Source: Brachycybe producta (taxonomy: Eukaryota; Arthropoda; Diplopoda; Playtdesmida; Andrognathidae). Taken from it: a stretch of 64,000 nt of DNA. Position numbers and translations under genes: made by a program. The DNA is taken from NCBI GenBank assembly GCA_036925085.1, contig JAUPFP010000150.1, forward strand, positions 1 to 64,000. The letters are read 5' to 3'. Every line of letters begins with the position of its first letter. The stretch's first letter is position 1. The notes below the pieces were generated by a model, which was not told the DNA's origin, did no database searches, and saw nothing but the letters and a program-made list of their open reading frames with translations. Of the stretch, positions 28,601 through 38,633 are shown piece by piece.

Positions 28601-29227
28601 GGTAAGATTATAAACGATATACAGATGCAGTTACGCCATCTATTGTTTACATTGTCCTTACTAAGAAGGACAATAAGAAAATCGTATTCACATCATGAAT
28701 TTTAATAAACGATTAACAGATTCACATTAAAATTATAGAAGATATATACAGATGCAGTAGCGCCATCTATTGTTTACATTTTCATTACTAAGAAAAGCCA
28801 TAAAAGAAAATCGAATTCACATTAAAATTATAAACGATACACAAATGCAGTGGCGCCATCTATTGTTTACATTTTCATTACTGAGAGGACCGCCATAAAA
28901 GAATATCGAATTTACATTAAAATTATAAACGATATACAGATGCAGTGCCGCCATCTATTGTTTACATTTTTATTACTAAAATTAAGACAAGAATATCGTA
29001 TTCTAACGTCATTAAGATTGATAATAGATATATGGATGCAGTGGCGCCATCTATTGTTTACATTTTCATTAAATGAAATAAACGACAAGAAAATCGTATT
29101 CAAACGTCAAGATTCATGAAGATTAATAAACGATATACTGATGCAGTTGCGCCATCTATTGTTTACATTTTAATTACTAAGATGAACACAAGAAAATCGT
29201 ATTCAAAAGTCATGAAGATTAATAAAC

Positions 29228-29235
29228 GATATACG
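29228..29235. repeat. Left 8-bp target-site duplication of the P-like element
   Basis: GATATACG, part of the normal satellite monomer, sits directly against the element's left terminus. The identical octamer flanks the right terminus at 33094-33101. Eight-base duplications are typical of P and hAT transposons. Confidence 0.93.
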
Positions 29236-29727
29236 TTGAGCCCTATATTAACAGAGTTATGTCAATGAGTGATGCTTTTTGATTCATTGCTGCAATCACG
29301 TGGGAGCTGTACGCCATTTTGAATCCTAAGAATGGCATGCATTCAATGAAAGTCTATGGCAGCATATCATTTGGCAGTAAGCATTATTTAAATCTATTTA
29401 ACTTAAGTATTAAATTAAATGAATCTATTTAAATAAAATAATATTAAACAAATTGTAGATAAAAGTTTTGCAGTATTTTGCACAGATCTTTGTAAAATAA
29501 ATGCACTGTAGTTACTGTACAGTAGTTTAGCTTTCCAAATTAATCCTTTTGAAAGTTTCACAAATATGTTTATGATACGTTTTTAAAATCAGAAATCTGT
29601 TTGACATGTAGGGGTTGAAAATTCATAAGCAATACAGTTTGTGAATACAAATTACAAAAGCAATACAGCTTGGTAGATCATGTCTTTTTTTTTACTTTTC
29701 ACATGTAATTTTGTGATATATGTTACA

Positions 29728-32448
29728 ATGCCTTGTTGTGTCACCGTGAATTGCAACAACAGGACAGAAAAGGGTTTCCATTTGTTTCGTTTCCCTGCTG
29801 ACCCTCAACGGAAATCATTGTGGGTAACAAAAGTTCGGCAAGATTGTTGGGAACCAAATGGTAGTTCTTATCTATGTGAAGTAAGATGACATTTCAAAAT
29901 AATTGTGGACCTAATATATTTCATATAATAAACAGATATTCCCTGAAAATATAACAATTAATGCATTTTAGGCTCATTTTGATGACAAACAATTTCAAGC
30001 AAATTGCCAGGATGGCCACAAGCTCCTGAAACTGAATGCAATACCAAAAGTTTTTTCACATAAAATTATTCCACATAAAAGAAAATCTCCAAAGAAACCA
30101 GGCAGAGAATAGGATGATATTGTTCATGCAAAAAAAAAGCTGAAGTTTGTTCATCCATATTCAGTATCACCATCAAAATGGCCTAAACATTCAAAATCTG
30201 GTAGCCAGCTCGAACTTGAAGGTTTGGTTTAATTTTAATAAATCATTTACAAATCAATACTGACTGGGATCTGTTATTTTATTTCATTTTGTTTAGATGG
30301 AGATACGAGTGGGAACTATAATCAACATGTCACAGATGGAATTCAAAATGCTGCAACAGATGTGTCCATCAAAAGCTAACTGCCAGTTGTCCTCATTATT
30401 ACAGGCAAGGTTGAAACACATGACTAATAGAATGAAGATGATGAAAACAAAGTATCAGAAGATCATGTTCAGCAATAAATTGCTTTGTAAACAAGTTAAA
30501 AGACTGGAGACAGAGAATGAAAAGCAGTGTGCTGCATTAAAAGATATTTTCAATTCATATCAACTAGCATCTCTCTAAAGAAGATCAAAGGATTTAAGTG
30601 GTCATCATGTACAGTAAAAAAGGCACTGTGACTTCATTTTTCTTGTGAAAAATCAGGGTATGATCTGATGTTACAGCAAAAGCAACCACTACCAGGATAT
30701 TGCACACTGCAGTGATGAATAGAAGGGATAAAATTTGAAAGTGGCATATTACATGAGGTGTTCTGTTTTATGAAGTTCAAAGTAGATAAAATGAATGGAC
30801 AACAAAAGGAATGCTGCCTGGCACTGGATTAAATGTCAATTGATCCACATATAGAATATGACTCAAGGAGCAAACAAATGATGGGGAATGTAACACTACC
30901 AAACCACAATGGTGTTGCAACCCATGCTTTGGTATTCTTGTTGGGTGGAATCAGTACTCATTGGAAACAGACCATAGCATATTATTATACAGAAAAGAGC
31001 ACTGATATGTCAGTATTGAAGGAGATAATTGTTAAGATTCTTTTCTTTGCTCAAGACATTAGTTTGCATGTGGTATGTGTTACATCTGACATGGGTAGTG
31101 TTAGCAGAGGTATGTGGAAAGCTTTAGGAATTGTCTGTTGGAAGAACAGCAGAACAGTCAACAAAGTTGCACATCCTTTCAATGCCAGTGAATTTCTTTA
31201 CTTCATGCCTGATGTTCCACATGCCTTTAAAAACATTCGATATGCACTTATTAACAACAAAACTTATTTTGCCAGAAAATATTGTTGTAAACTACAACCT
31301 TCCAGCAGATGCAGTTTCAATTGAACCACTTCACCAACTACAGAAGCTACAAGGTGACAGAGCTGAAACTAGTTCCTAAGCTTTCTGAAGACCATCTGTC
31401 TCCAGGCCATTTTGACAAGATGAATGTCTCAATGGCTATTCATATATTAAGTCGTACACTTAGTTCTGCATTGCGCTATCTTGTTCATTCGGAACACTGG
31501 GATCAAGGCATTTTTACAACAGCATGGTTTCTTGAATTAGTGAGCAAGTGGCATTCATTAATGTCATCTCATCATCCTGTACTTGCATTGAGTTGTTTAA
31601 ACCCAGAAAAGTATAGTGAGACTATAGCTTTTCTCAAATCAGTTATTGCTGTATTTGAAGATATAAAAATTAGCAACGAATGGAAACCAATCCAAACAGC
31701 TGTCATCCTAGCCACAACCACAGTTTTGGATCTTCAAGAAGAATTTCTCAGTTACAGAGGCTACAAGTTTTTACTTACTTCTAGACTAACCCAAGATTGT
31801 TTAGAATTTTTTTCCATGTGTCAGGCTAAGTTGCACAGTATTTGAATTACACAGCATCATCAAGCTATGAAGAAGATGACAGATCCTTTTTAGCTAATTT
31901 TCTAGATAATCCAAACCTTTGCAAAAATGAAACTAATGGGTTTTCTGCAGACATGCACCTATGTTTCCAAGCACCAACTGTACAGCCAACAAATGTAATT
32001 GAAGTTGTAGATGAAATTGACAAGTCTATAATTTATTCTTTGGCATGATGCATCATTTGCAAAATCCAGCAGAACAATGTGCATTGTCATGTGTCTCAAC
32101 ACAATGAAAAGTGTTCAAGTTGAAGTCAATTCCAGTATTGCACAATTTGTGGCTGAGAAAGAATATGTGGCTGGCACCCTTACTCATCCAACAAAAGCTG
32201 CATTCAATTTGGCTATGGATTTGGAAAATATTTTTCAAATTGAGAAGCCCACTCTTATAAATGATCGTGAAGACATGAGAAACTGGCTCATGAAAATAAT
32301 AGATAAAACAGCCCATTGGAACTTAATTTCAGATTGCCACAAAATTAAAAAGAAATTCATTAGTAAGTTCCTTGGATTTCGGCTGCAAATTTTTGTAAAG
32401 TGGCATAGAGACAAATACAAGAAAGAAGAAAAACAACTGCGTGAATGA
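29728..32448 (+). pseudogene. P-element-type THAP transposase, disrupted
   Basis: A cut-and-paste transposase that would bind the element's DNA through an N-terminal THAP zinc finger. Exon 1 (29728-29880) starts MPCCVTVNCNN and ends with the Cys of LCE. After an intron (29881-29971), exon 2 continues AHFDDKQF, completing the C2CH set, then NAIPKVF, the usual AVPTIF-like end of THAP domains. A coiled coil follows at about 30297-30578. The catalytic-core stretch has LALD at 30821-30829, SDMGSV at about 31087 and MPDVPHAFKN at about 31205, all P-family landmarks. Visible lesions: TAG at 30110-30112; a frame change near 30380; frameshifted sequence at 30580-30800; TAA at 30830-30832 directly after the first catalytic Asp; and further frame changes near 31320, 31845 and 32050. 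The remaining pieces reach about 32448. Confidence 0.9.
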
Positions 32449-32534
32449 GAATTGTTTGGTAGCTAATCAGTTGCTATGTGAAAAGCAGTTAAGAAAATTC
32501 GTTAAAAAATTAAAAAAATGTCAACATATTTGTG

Positions 32535-32618
32535 ATTTTTCAAAATTCTTTAATATGAATTATTTTGGTACATTTTTAAATGTACCAAAATAATTCATAT
32601 TAAATAATTTTGAAAAAT
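32535..32618. repeat. Long AT-rich hairpin inside the P-like element
   Basis: Arms of about 40 bases are nearly perfectly complementary around a 2-base loop at 32576-32577. The inner arm reads AATATGAATTATTTTGGTAC and its complement follows. It lies about 90 bases after the last transposase-like frame and could act as a transcript-end structure or as subterminal transposon DNA. Confidence 0.85.
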
Positions 32619-33093
32619 TAACTATAGTGCATTTATTTTACAATATTATGTACGTACTGTAAATCTTTCCTCTTCCATTGTGTAAATTAGTTTAGTATTA
32701 TTTTAATTTAATATTCATTTACTTTTAATACTTTAATTTAATATTCATTTACTTTTAATACTTTAATTAAATCGATTAATTTAATTTAATTTATTTAATT
32801 AAATATTAATTTATATTATTTTTTATTTATTTTATTATACTATTTTACATTTATATTAAATTTGTTTTATTTATATTTAAATTTAAATAATCTAATTAAA
32901 TTTAAATTATATTTATATTATTTTATTTTATATTATTTAAATTTAAATAGATTAATTTAATTTATTTAATTAAATTTAATATAAGGTTCGTAAGGCACTT
33001 TCATTATTGTCACATTTGCAGTAAATAGTAGGCTTAAGACTCAAAATGGCGTTCAAATTTTCATTGACGTTACTCTCTTAATATGGGGCTCTA

Positions 33094-33182
33094 GATATAC
33101 GGATGCACTGGCGCCATCTATTGTTTATATTTTAATTACTAAGATGAACGACAAGAGAATCGTATTCAAACGTCATGAATGT
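33094..33182. repeat. Right target duplication plus last satellite monomer
   Basis: GATATACG (33094-33101) repeats the left flank of the transposon. It runs straight into GGATGCACTGGCGCCATCTA and the rest of one monomer, ending near GTCATGAATG. This is the innermost unit of the 94-95 bp satellite and marks the boundary with the gene-bearing region. Confidence 0.92.
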
Positions 33183-33314
33183 CAATCCGCCAGCCGTCCA
33201 TAACGGAAATGATGGAGGAAGTAGACCCAATGATAATTTTTAACCGTGCGGCCCCCACTTGCCTGTGCTGCGCCATATCTATGATGTCTTTATTCAATGC
33301 GCGCTAACATTGCT

Positions 33315-33618
33315 ATGGCGCAGGGAAAGCTGAAAGTGAAAAACCAAAGGGACTCTTCGGTCCTTGCTAAACAAATGCGAAACAAGAAGATTAAAAAGGG
33401 AGGAGGCAGCAGTTTCACGCCGTCTTCTTTTTCGTCTTCCAAGAGGAAGAAAGGAGGTGAGTTTGAAGTTCCCGTTTATTTCCTTGCCTTCTTCTGAGTC
33501 GGTCCACGTGTCCCCCATTTCGTGGTAAGATTCCGAAGAAGCACGTGTTTTCAGGTGAAAAAGAAGGAAGGATTGGGTTTAGGTAATCAGACCCTTCGTT
33601 CATTAAGTTGTTGTTCTT

Positions 33619-33656
<38 letters not shown>

Positions 33657-34396
33657 GTGTGTATAGGAAGATACATCAGTCCGAAACAGATGAAAGCGAA
33701 AGAAGCGGAAAAAGTGCGGAAGGTTAGGTTCAAAAATTCAACTAGACCAACCACTAATAACTATACACTAATACAAGAAAGAATCATTTAAAAACTTGAA
33801 CCCACTTATTTAGTGCCCTTGAACCTTTCTATATTTTCTAATTGCCCATAAGAAGCTTATTTGAGGGTAAGATATCAATATGAAAGTAACAATGACTTGT
33901 TTGAGCTACCCCCCCTCTTTCTAGTTGCAAATTAAAACACTTTCAAGCTTCTCGTCATTTTACTCCAGAAAGTTTAGTTAAACAGAATAATCAAAACCAC
34001 CTTAACATTTTACTAAATCACCATTTCCATTGCGTTTCTTGAGATCGATGGTTCGATTCAGCTAAGACGAATTGCTCTAAGTGAGACTTGAGACGAAGAA
34101 GGAAAAACCTTTTCTAAATTTGTCCATTGAAAAAAGTAGAAATTATTAAAATTATTTATTAGTTTTGTTATTGATTTCGGTGATGGTGTTGTGCTCCAAA
34201 AGGGGGGGGGGGTAGTATTAGTGGTTATTCATTTTAATGATTGTTGTATTTCTCATTGTGTTGTTTTAAGGGATTGGAGAACGTGATCAAGGAGAATATC
34301 GAGGAGGAACTCAAGGCGAAGGCGTCAAAAGAGGGAAAACCTTTTCATGTCGTCAAAGAAAAAAACAAAAAGAAATCATTGCTGAAAATAAAATAA
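33315..34396 (+). CDS. C19orf53: C19orf53/UPF0390-family small basic nuclear protein
   Basis: Three coding exons (33315-33456, 33667-33722, 34271-34396) join in frame to 107 residues, close to the 99 of the human homologue. The product starts MAQGKLKVKN and is very Lys-rich. A conserved middle, GGRYISPK (residues 47-54), is followed by a helical stretch with GLENVIKENIEEELKAKAS, the spacing seen in the UPF0390 (Leydig cell tumor 10 kDa homologue) family. Its molecular role is poorly defined; the charge suggests a nuclear or nucleolar location. All introns are GT-AG. The acceptor of exon 2 lies just after a (CT)n run at 33624-33654 that may serve as its polypyrimidine tract. Intron 2 contains a copy of the dispersed CTTCTAGTTTC repeat. 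It is the first gene inside the satellite, only about 130 bases from the last monomer. Confidence 0.8.
33624..33654. repeat. (CT)n microsatellite
   Basis: About 15 CT units in intron 1 of the C19orf53-like gene, 12 bases before the splice acceptor TATAG of exon 2. Length variation here could affect splicing efficiency. Confidence 0.9.
33864..33990 (+). repeat. Dispersed intron repeat, copy 1
   Basis: Diverged copy in intron 2 of the C19orf53-like gene. It runs GATATCAATATGAAAGTA, GAGCTACC, CTTTCTAGTT, AAAACACTTTCAAGCTTCTC, CAGAATAATC, the same order as the copies at 35542, 45283 and 49744. Confidence 0.75.
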
Positions 34397-34559
34397 ACAC
34401 TTGATATAAAAACGTTGTCTGTTTTTCGTTGAAATGCCTTATGTACAAATAAGGTGAAGAAAACAAATGTTGGACGGTTCTTTCTCATCCCACGTTAAAT
34501 AAAAAAATGAATTGCATTAACGTCCCGATGACGTCACACCTTTGATTGGGTGGGAGGGG

Positions 34560-34564
34560 TATAA
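34560..34564 (+). promoter_or_regulatory. Possible TATA box of the two-pass membrane protein gene
   Basis: GGGGTATAAGGAGAG lies about 220 bases before the ATG at 34787, in a locally GC-richer stretch after the end of the C19orf53-like gene. There is no transcript evidence, so this is a motif-level suggestion. Confidence 0.35.
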
Positions 34565-34786
34565 GGAGAGAAAAAAAAACCGGTTTGACCACTTTACATT
34601 GTAAAAGTTGTTCATATATTAAATATGGTCACAAAGAAACAAAAGAAGTTGGGTTTGGCAGATTTTATTTAATATTTTGAGCGAATGGGAGGAGATGGTT
34701 TAAGGATCGGAAGACAGACACCGGACACGACCGTGTGTGGCTAAACAATTTCATTGTTTGCTAACGTAGAAATACGTTGAAGGAAC

Positions 34787-35248
34787 ATGTCTTCTAGAAC
34801 TGGAAACGAACAGGACGCGAGATCGGAATCATCATCATCATATGTGTACGGTCCACCGTCGACGACTTCTCGCACGACGAGAGGCGCTCGAGTGACGGCC
34901 TCCTTAGACGTGGCCGAGAATCCTCTGTGCCCACGTATTCGAGGCCTATGTTGCCTTCTCTTGCTCTTCAATTTGGCCATCGCTCTCGTCTGTCTCGGTT
35001 TCGTTATTGTTTGTCAACTTCCCGATCCGGGATTCATCTGGTGGATCGGCCTTTTCATCCTCATCTTCGGATTTGTCACCCTCGTCGGCAGTTTCATCTA
35101 TTGTTTCATCGTCTGTCGTCAACACAAACAAGAGATGGAAGAAAGAGGCAATGATTTGAGATGGAACCATCACTGGAGCAAAACGGTCAACTTTGGTGAA
35201 ATCAATTACGATAACAACGAAGGACAACAACGTGCAGCTTACAGATAA
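34787..35248 (+). CDS. Unrecognised two-pass membrane protein
   Basis: A single-exon frame of 153 residues that I cannot assign to a family. Residues 1-45 are polar and Ser/Thr/Arg-rich (SESSSSYVYG), as in a disordered cytosolic tail. Two hydrophobic segments follow, about 53-78 (CCLLLLFNLAIALVCLGFV) and about 83-108 (FIWWIGLFILIFGFVTLVG), with a short LPDPG turn between them. Residues 110-153 are charged and end in NEGQQRAAYR. Positive charge on both flanks with a very short loop suggests a hairpin with both ends in the cytosol. The start is the ATG at 34787, the first Met of a frame whose composition differs from its surroundings. A TATAAGG motif lies upstream. Overlapping opposite-strand frames look like shadows. 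Confidence 0.75.
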   Translation: MSSRTGNEQDARSESSSSYVYGPPSTTSRTTRGARVTASLDVAENPLCPRIRGLCCLLLLFNLAIALVCLGFVIVCQLPDPGFIWWIGLFILIFGFVTLVGSFIYCFIVCRQHKQEMEERGNDLRWNHHWSKTVNFGEINYDNNEGQQRAAYR

Positions 35249-35541
35249 TTATTAAGACATTCGTTTTAAAATGCACGAAGTAATCATTTCGTATAATATG
35301 AAAACTGTTTTGAACTGGCGGCAACTTTGGGAACGTGGTTGCAAAACTAATTCATACGCCACCTTATTCAATTCGTAATAGTAATAGATCTCTTGTGTTA
35401 TTTGAGTTTACTTGACAAACTTGTTGGAAGTATTTTTCGAACGAGAGTTGATAATGTAATCACAGCACCTCCATTTACCTTTACCTTTTAGAAACAACTT
35501 TAAAAAAAAAACTTGAAATGTAAAAATACAAGTTTACTTTG

Positions 35542-35655
35542 TAAGATATCAATATGAAAATACTGCTGAGTGTTTCAGCTACAAATCTAGTTTCTAAAAC
35601 ACTTTCAATTTTTTTTTTATAGTGTTTTGCTCTTCTGAAAAGCAGAATAATCAGA
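35542..35655 (+). repeat. Dispersed intron repeat, copy 2 (intergenic)
   Basis: Contains GATATCAATATGAAAATAC, CAGCTAC, TCTAGTTTCTAAAACACTTT and GAAAAGCAGAATAATCAG in the family order. It lies between the two-pass membrane protein gene and the CUB gene. The rest of 35249-36159 is AT-rich and holds no gene I can support. Confidence 0.75.
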
Positions 35656-36159
35656 TTTTGAATATCAGCTGTTGATGAAGTTGATTTCTAAATAATCCTT
35701 AAAATCATTGAAATTTTAAATATTTTTAGTTGCTGCTTCATAAAAACAAATGAATAAAGGAGATAAAACTGCGGCCAAAACCACTTAATGAAATTGTGAA
35801 AATAACGTATAAACGTCTAAGAAATTAAAAATTTCTCTATGTAAAATTAAAATTTATACGACCGTTTTATTACTCGTTCGATCCAGGCACCGAGAGGAGC
35901 AGAAAACTAGACTCGGAGACCATTTGAGAAACCAAAATAAAACGACATCTCCGCCTTATTATTATTTTTTATATATATAAAAAAACATGCTACAGAATGG
36001 TATTACATCACAAAACGGAGAAATAATTATATTACACAATTACCACAAACAAAAAAAACCATCCGATAATATTAAACACAAAAACAAAATCACCGGATCG
36101 AACAGTTATTATAAATTACAACCACTTCCAGATTTTCACGTTACGCTTCCTTTTTCCCC

Positions 36160-38633
36160 CTACTGGGACTTGATAATCCGACGCACTTCCGCATATTTAC
36201 GAAGCAACTTCACGTCCAGAGCTGTAAGAAAGACGACAAAAAAACCCGGATCACAAATCTTAAAAGCGGCTTTGCAAAAAATAATGCAAAAAGAAGCTGC
36301 ACCTTGAACCTCTACTGAGAATCCCGTTGGATAAGAACCGTCGCCACTGGACGAAAGATAAAGACTGATTTCACTGCGTGCAAAAGACGAGTGACCGGGT
36401 CTGTCTCCCGAGACACCGCACCACCTGAGATTGCCGTTGAGTTCACAAGAAACGGTTAGAAAGAATCTTTAAAAGTTAAGTTTTGAGACCACAGGTAGGT
36501 TATACCTGGATTGGAACCCGTTGCTCTCTCTTTCCACTGCGATGTAATGGTCTTTACAATCTGACGTTTCCGGTGTACTGAATGTCTTAAACGTCAACAA
36601 AAGCGGAACACCGGGATCACTCTGGAAAAACGCAACAGAACCAACACTTTGACCACCCTTTCTTGCAAAACAACCACAAACAAATCTACAATTCCCATTA
36701 AGCTAGTTTTATAGTGTAACCTCTGATAATTCTGTCTTTCAGGAATAACATTAAAGGAATCACTTAAGGGCACATTTTTACGTTGAAATCTTTCAAAATA
36801 AGCTTTTTACAAGAGTTTTAAAAATGACCCAATTTTAAACAGATGATATTTTTAGCTCCCCTTTTCTAGTTTCTAATGCACTTTCAAAATATATGCAGTC
36901 TTGCTCTTGAAACGCACAATATCCAGAGTTTTACTAAAACATAAGAATACTCTCTAAGAAATGGTGAATTTTACAAAAAATTTCGAATCGATATGCAATC
37001 AGAAATAAACACCCACCTTGAAGATCCACTTGCAAAGAGTTCCGTTGGTCGATCGTTCATTCCGTATCAACTGCCGTCGGCTCGTGTGGCGTTTCGAATT
37101 CGAATTCAGGCTCTTCATCGGCAGGGTGCCGTCAGGCGAACGAACAACTGTCACGTAATGAACAGGACTCTCGTGTAACAAAGGCAAAGGTGGGACTTTG
37201 GTCGACAGATTGTAGTCACCCGTCAATGTGGAATCTCCTCCGGTTAGACTTGAAGAATTCGTGCCCACTGATGGACCTAGCACGGATGCGATCCCCACTT
37301 CCGATTCGGACCCTGATGCAGGTGGTAACGTGAGGGCCCTTTCCAGGAAGACCGGTTTCGTGCCACGTGCCGGCACTTTGCCCTCATCGACCCATCCGTC
37401 ACTTTCCATTTTCCAAGAGCTACTCGTCGACAGACTCGACCGTTCCACAAGATGTGATTCCTTCGAATCGTCGCCTAAATCGGTTTCGACAGTAGAATTT
37501 GCTGCAACGTCGTCTAAATTATTCGGAAACGCCGTGGAATCTTCGGTACTATGATTATTTATTGCGGGATCTCGAGGATCCACAACCAGAATATCAAGAT
37601 CTTTTGGCAAATCGGTGAAAACGATGGCCCAAGACTCGGTCACACCACCCATCAGAGACGATTCGGTTCCGTCGGAAGAAACCTCATCTCTCTCCCCATT
37701 CTCCTCCGTAGAGATCAAAGACGACGAGGAAGAAGTGACATCCGTTTCGTCATCTCGTCCTCCACGACTTCCAAGAGATGTCTCGTCGCTTTTCGAAGAT
37801 TGGTTCGAAACATCGTCACTGACGGAAGAACGAGAATCTCGTTCGGGATCCATACGAACCACGCTTTCAGTCGTCTGTTCATTTTTGAAACCGTCCGAAT
37901 GGTAACCTAAAGTGCTCGAAATAGTCGTATTGGTCGTTGTCTCGTCCGAATCTAATGGCAGAGTGGAAGACGGATCTTCGAGTGGAACTCGAGAGGAACC
38001 TTTGGCGTCGGTCGAGACGTCGTCAGAAAACTCAGTCGTGTCAATGTCCAAGACGGTTTCATGATCTTCTGACTGGTTCTGTCCCAACCAATAGACAACC
38101 GATATTTTCTGTCCTCTCGTGATCGTGATCGACTGAGGTTCATCGCAACTGGGAAGAGAAAATGCTAAAAAAAAAAACGCAAATAAAGATCGAAATTTCA
38201 ACAATTATTATAGAAAGCTTCCAATCAAAAAAAAAAACTCGGTCCTAGATAATGTCAATCAATATACATGTGATTGTAAAATTTATACCAGCATGGTCGT
38301 CATTGAAATTACCATTTTTAAACGTTCTTAACTTTTAAAATTACACTTTTTCAAATTTCAATTAAAATAACAAATAAAATTCCTGAAAATTTACTTCAGC
38401 ATTTTATATTTCCATTTTCCTCACTTGATTTTTAATTATTTGAAGAGATAAAATATTAGAATAATGAATATAGTCTAAATTATAGTTAATAAAGAAAATC
38501 CGATTTTAATCGTTTTTTCACTTCTTTTTAATCAAGAACTTTTCTTTGTACCAAACGACAAAAAAAAAACATGAAACATCTAACCAAATGCAAGAGACAA
38601 CAACAACAGAATGTAATTAATTGCGGCTAACAT
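36160..38633 (-). CDS. Secreted CUB-domain protein with long Ser/Thr/Asp-rich insert
   Basis: Five exons on the minus strand (38633-38585, 38164-37017, 36621-36506, 36424-36303, 36221-36160) give 498 residues. The large exon has no good ATG: upstream its frame runs into a T-rich splice acceptor at 38166-38165. A separate 49-base exon starting MLAAINYILLLLSLAF supplies a textbook signal peptide and joins in matching phase. After CDEPQSITITRGQ (about residues 23-35) comes an extracellular stretch of roughly 300 residues, rich in Ser, Thr, Asp and Glu, with several N-glycosylation sequons. The C-terminal part looks like a CUB domain: CKWIFK (C394), LLLTFKTF, DCKDHYIAVE (C421), WCG (C440), then SEISLYLSS and YPTGFSVEVQ. 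The ligand is unknown. Intron 2 holds a copy of the dispersed repeat. The last exon, 20 codons, is the least certain. Confidence 0.72.
36730..36930 (+). repeat. Dispersed intron repeat, copy 3
   Basis: Lies in intron 2 of the CUB gene. Landmarks are AATCACTTAAGGG, GAAATCTTTCAAAATAAGC, TAGCTCCCCTTTTCTAGTTT and GCACTTTCAAAATATATGC. It is more diverged than the other copies. Confidence 0.65.

Larger units (their letters stand above)
25381..29235. repeat. 94-95 bp subtelomeric satellite with CTCF-like core
   Basis: About 35-40 tandem monomers, measured start to start at 94-95 bases (for example 26426, 26521, 26615, 26709 and 26804). Each has the invariant stretch GATGCAGTGGCGCCATCTA, then TTGTTTACATTTTCATTACT and a variable AT-rich half ending in ATAAACGATATACA. 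Three variable-half types alternate to give a higher-order unit of about 284 bases, repeated nearly identically at about 26340-27190. A non-satellite stretch of roughly 380 bases (about 25640-26020) interrupts the array. Read on the minus strand, the core is CAATAGATGGCGCC or CACTAGATGGCGCC. It fits 12-13 of 14 positions of the general CTCF consensus CCASYAGRKGGCRS. Binding is inferred, not shown. Confidence 0.93.
29236..33093 (+). mobile_element. P-like DNA transposon (THAP transposase), complete but degenerate
   Basis: A 3,858-bp element bounded by imperfect terminal inverted repeats. The left end begins TTGAGCCCTATATTAA and the right end, read inward, begins TAGAGCCCCATATTAA. Similarity continues through GTCAATGA, about 28 of 33 positions. 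Perfect GATATACG duplications flank it, and satellite monomer sequence continues on both sides, so it inserted into the satellite array. The interior encodes a decayed P-family transposase (29728-32448). The last kilobase is AT-rich non-coding sequence with a long hairpin. It is probably immobile now unless supplied with transposase in trans. Confidence 0.93.

Noticed and set aside
25382-29119. Short frames with repeated WRHLLFTF or APSIVYIF peptides
   Set aside because: They translate the satellite core in different frames and end within each monomer; there is no gene structure.
25381-29235. CRISPR array resemblance (regular repeats with variable spacers)
   Set aside because: The sequence is eukaryotic. 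The spacers are homologous AT-rich halves of a satellite monomer with trimer periodicity, and no cas genes are present.
37228-37910. Plus-strand frames opposite the CUB gene insert
   Set aside because: They mirror the low-complexity Ser/Asp coding strand and have no splice or domain support.
38164-38204. Extending the CUB gene's large exon upstream to an N-terminal KFRSLFAFFFLAF-like signal
   Set aside because: There is no ATG at that start (the codon is TTG), and the Phe run is the T-rich tract of a splice acceptor. A separate exon at 38633-38585 gives a proper Met and signal peptide in the right phase.
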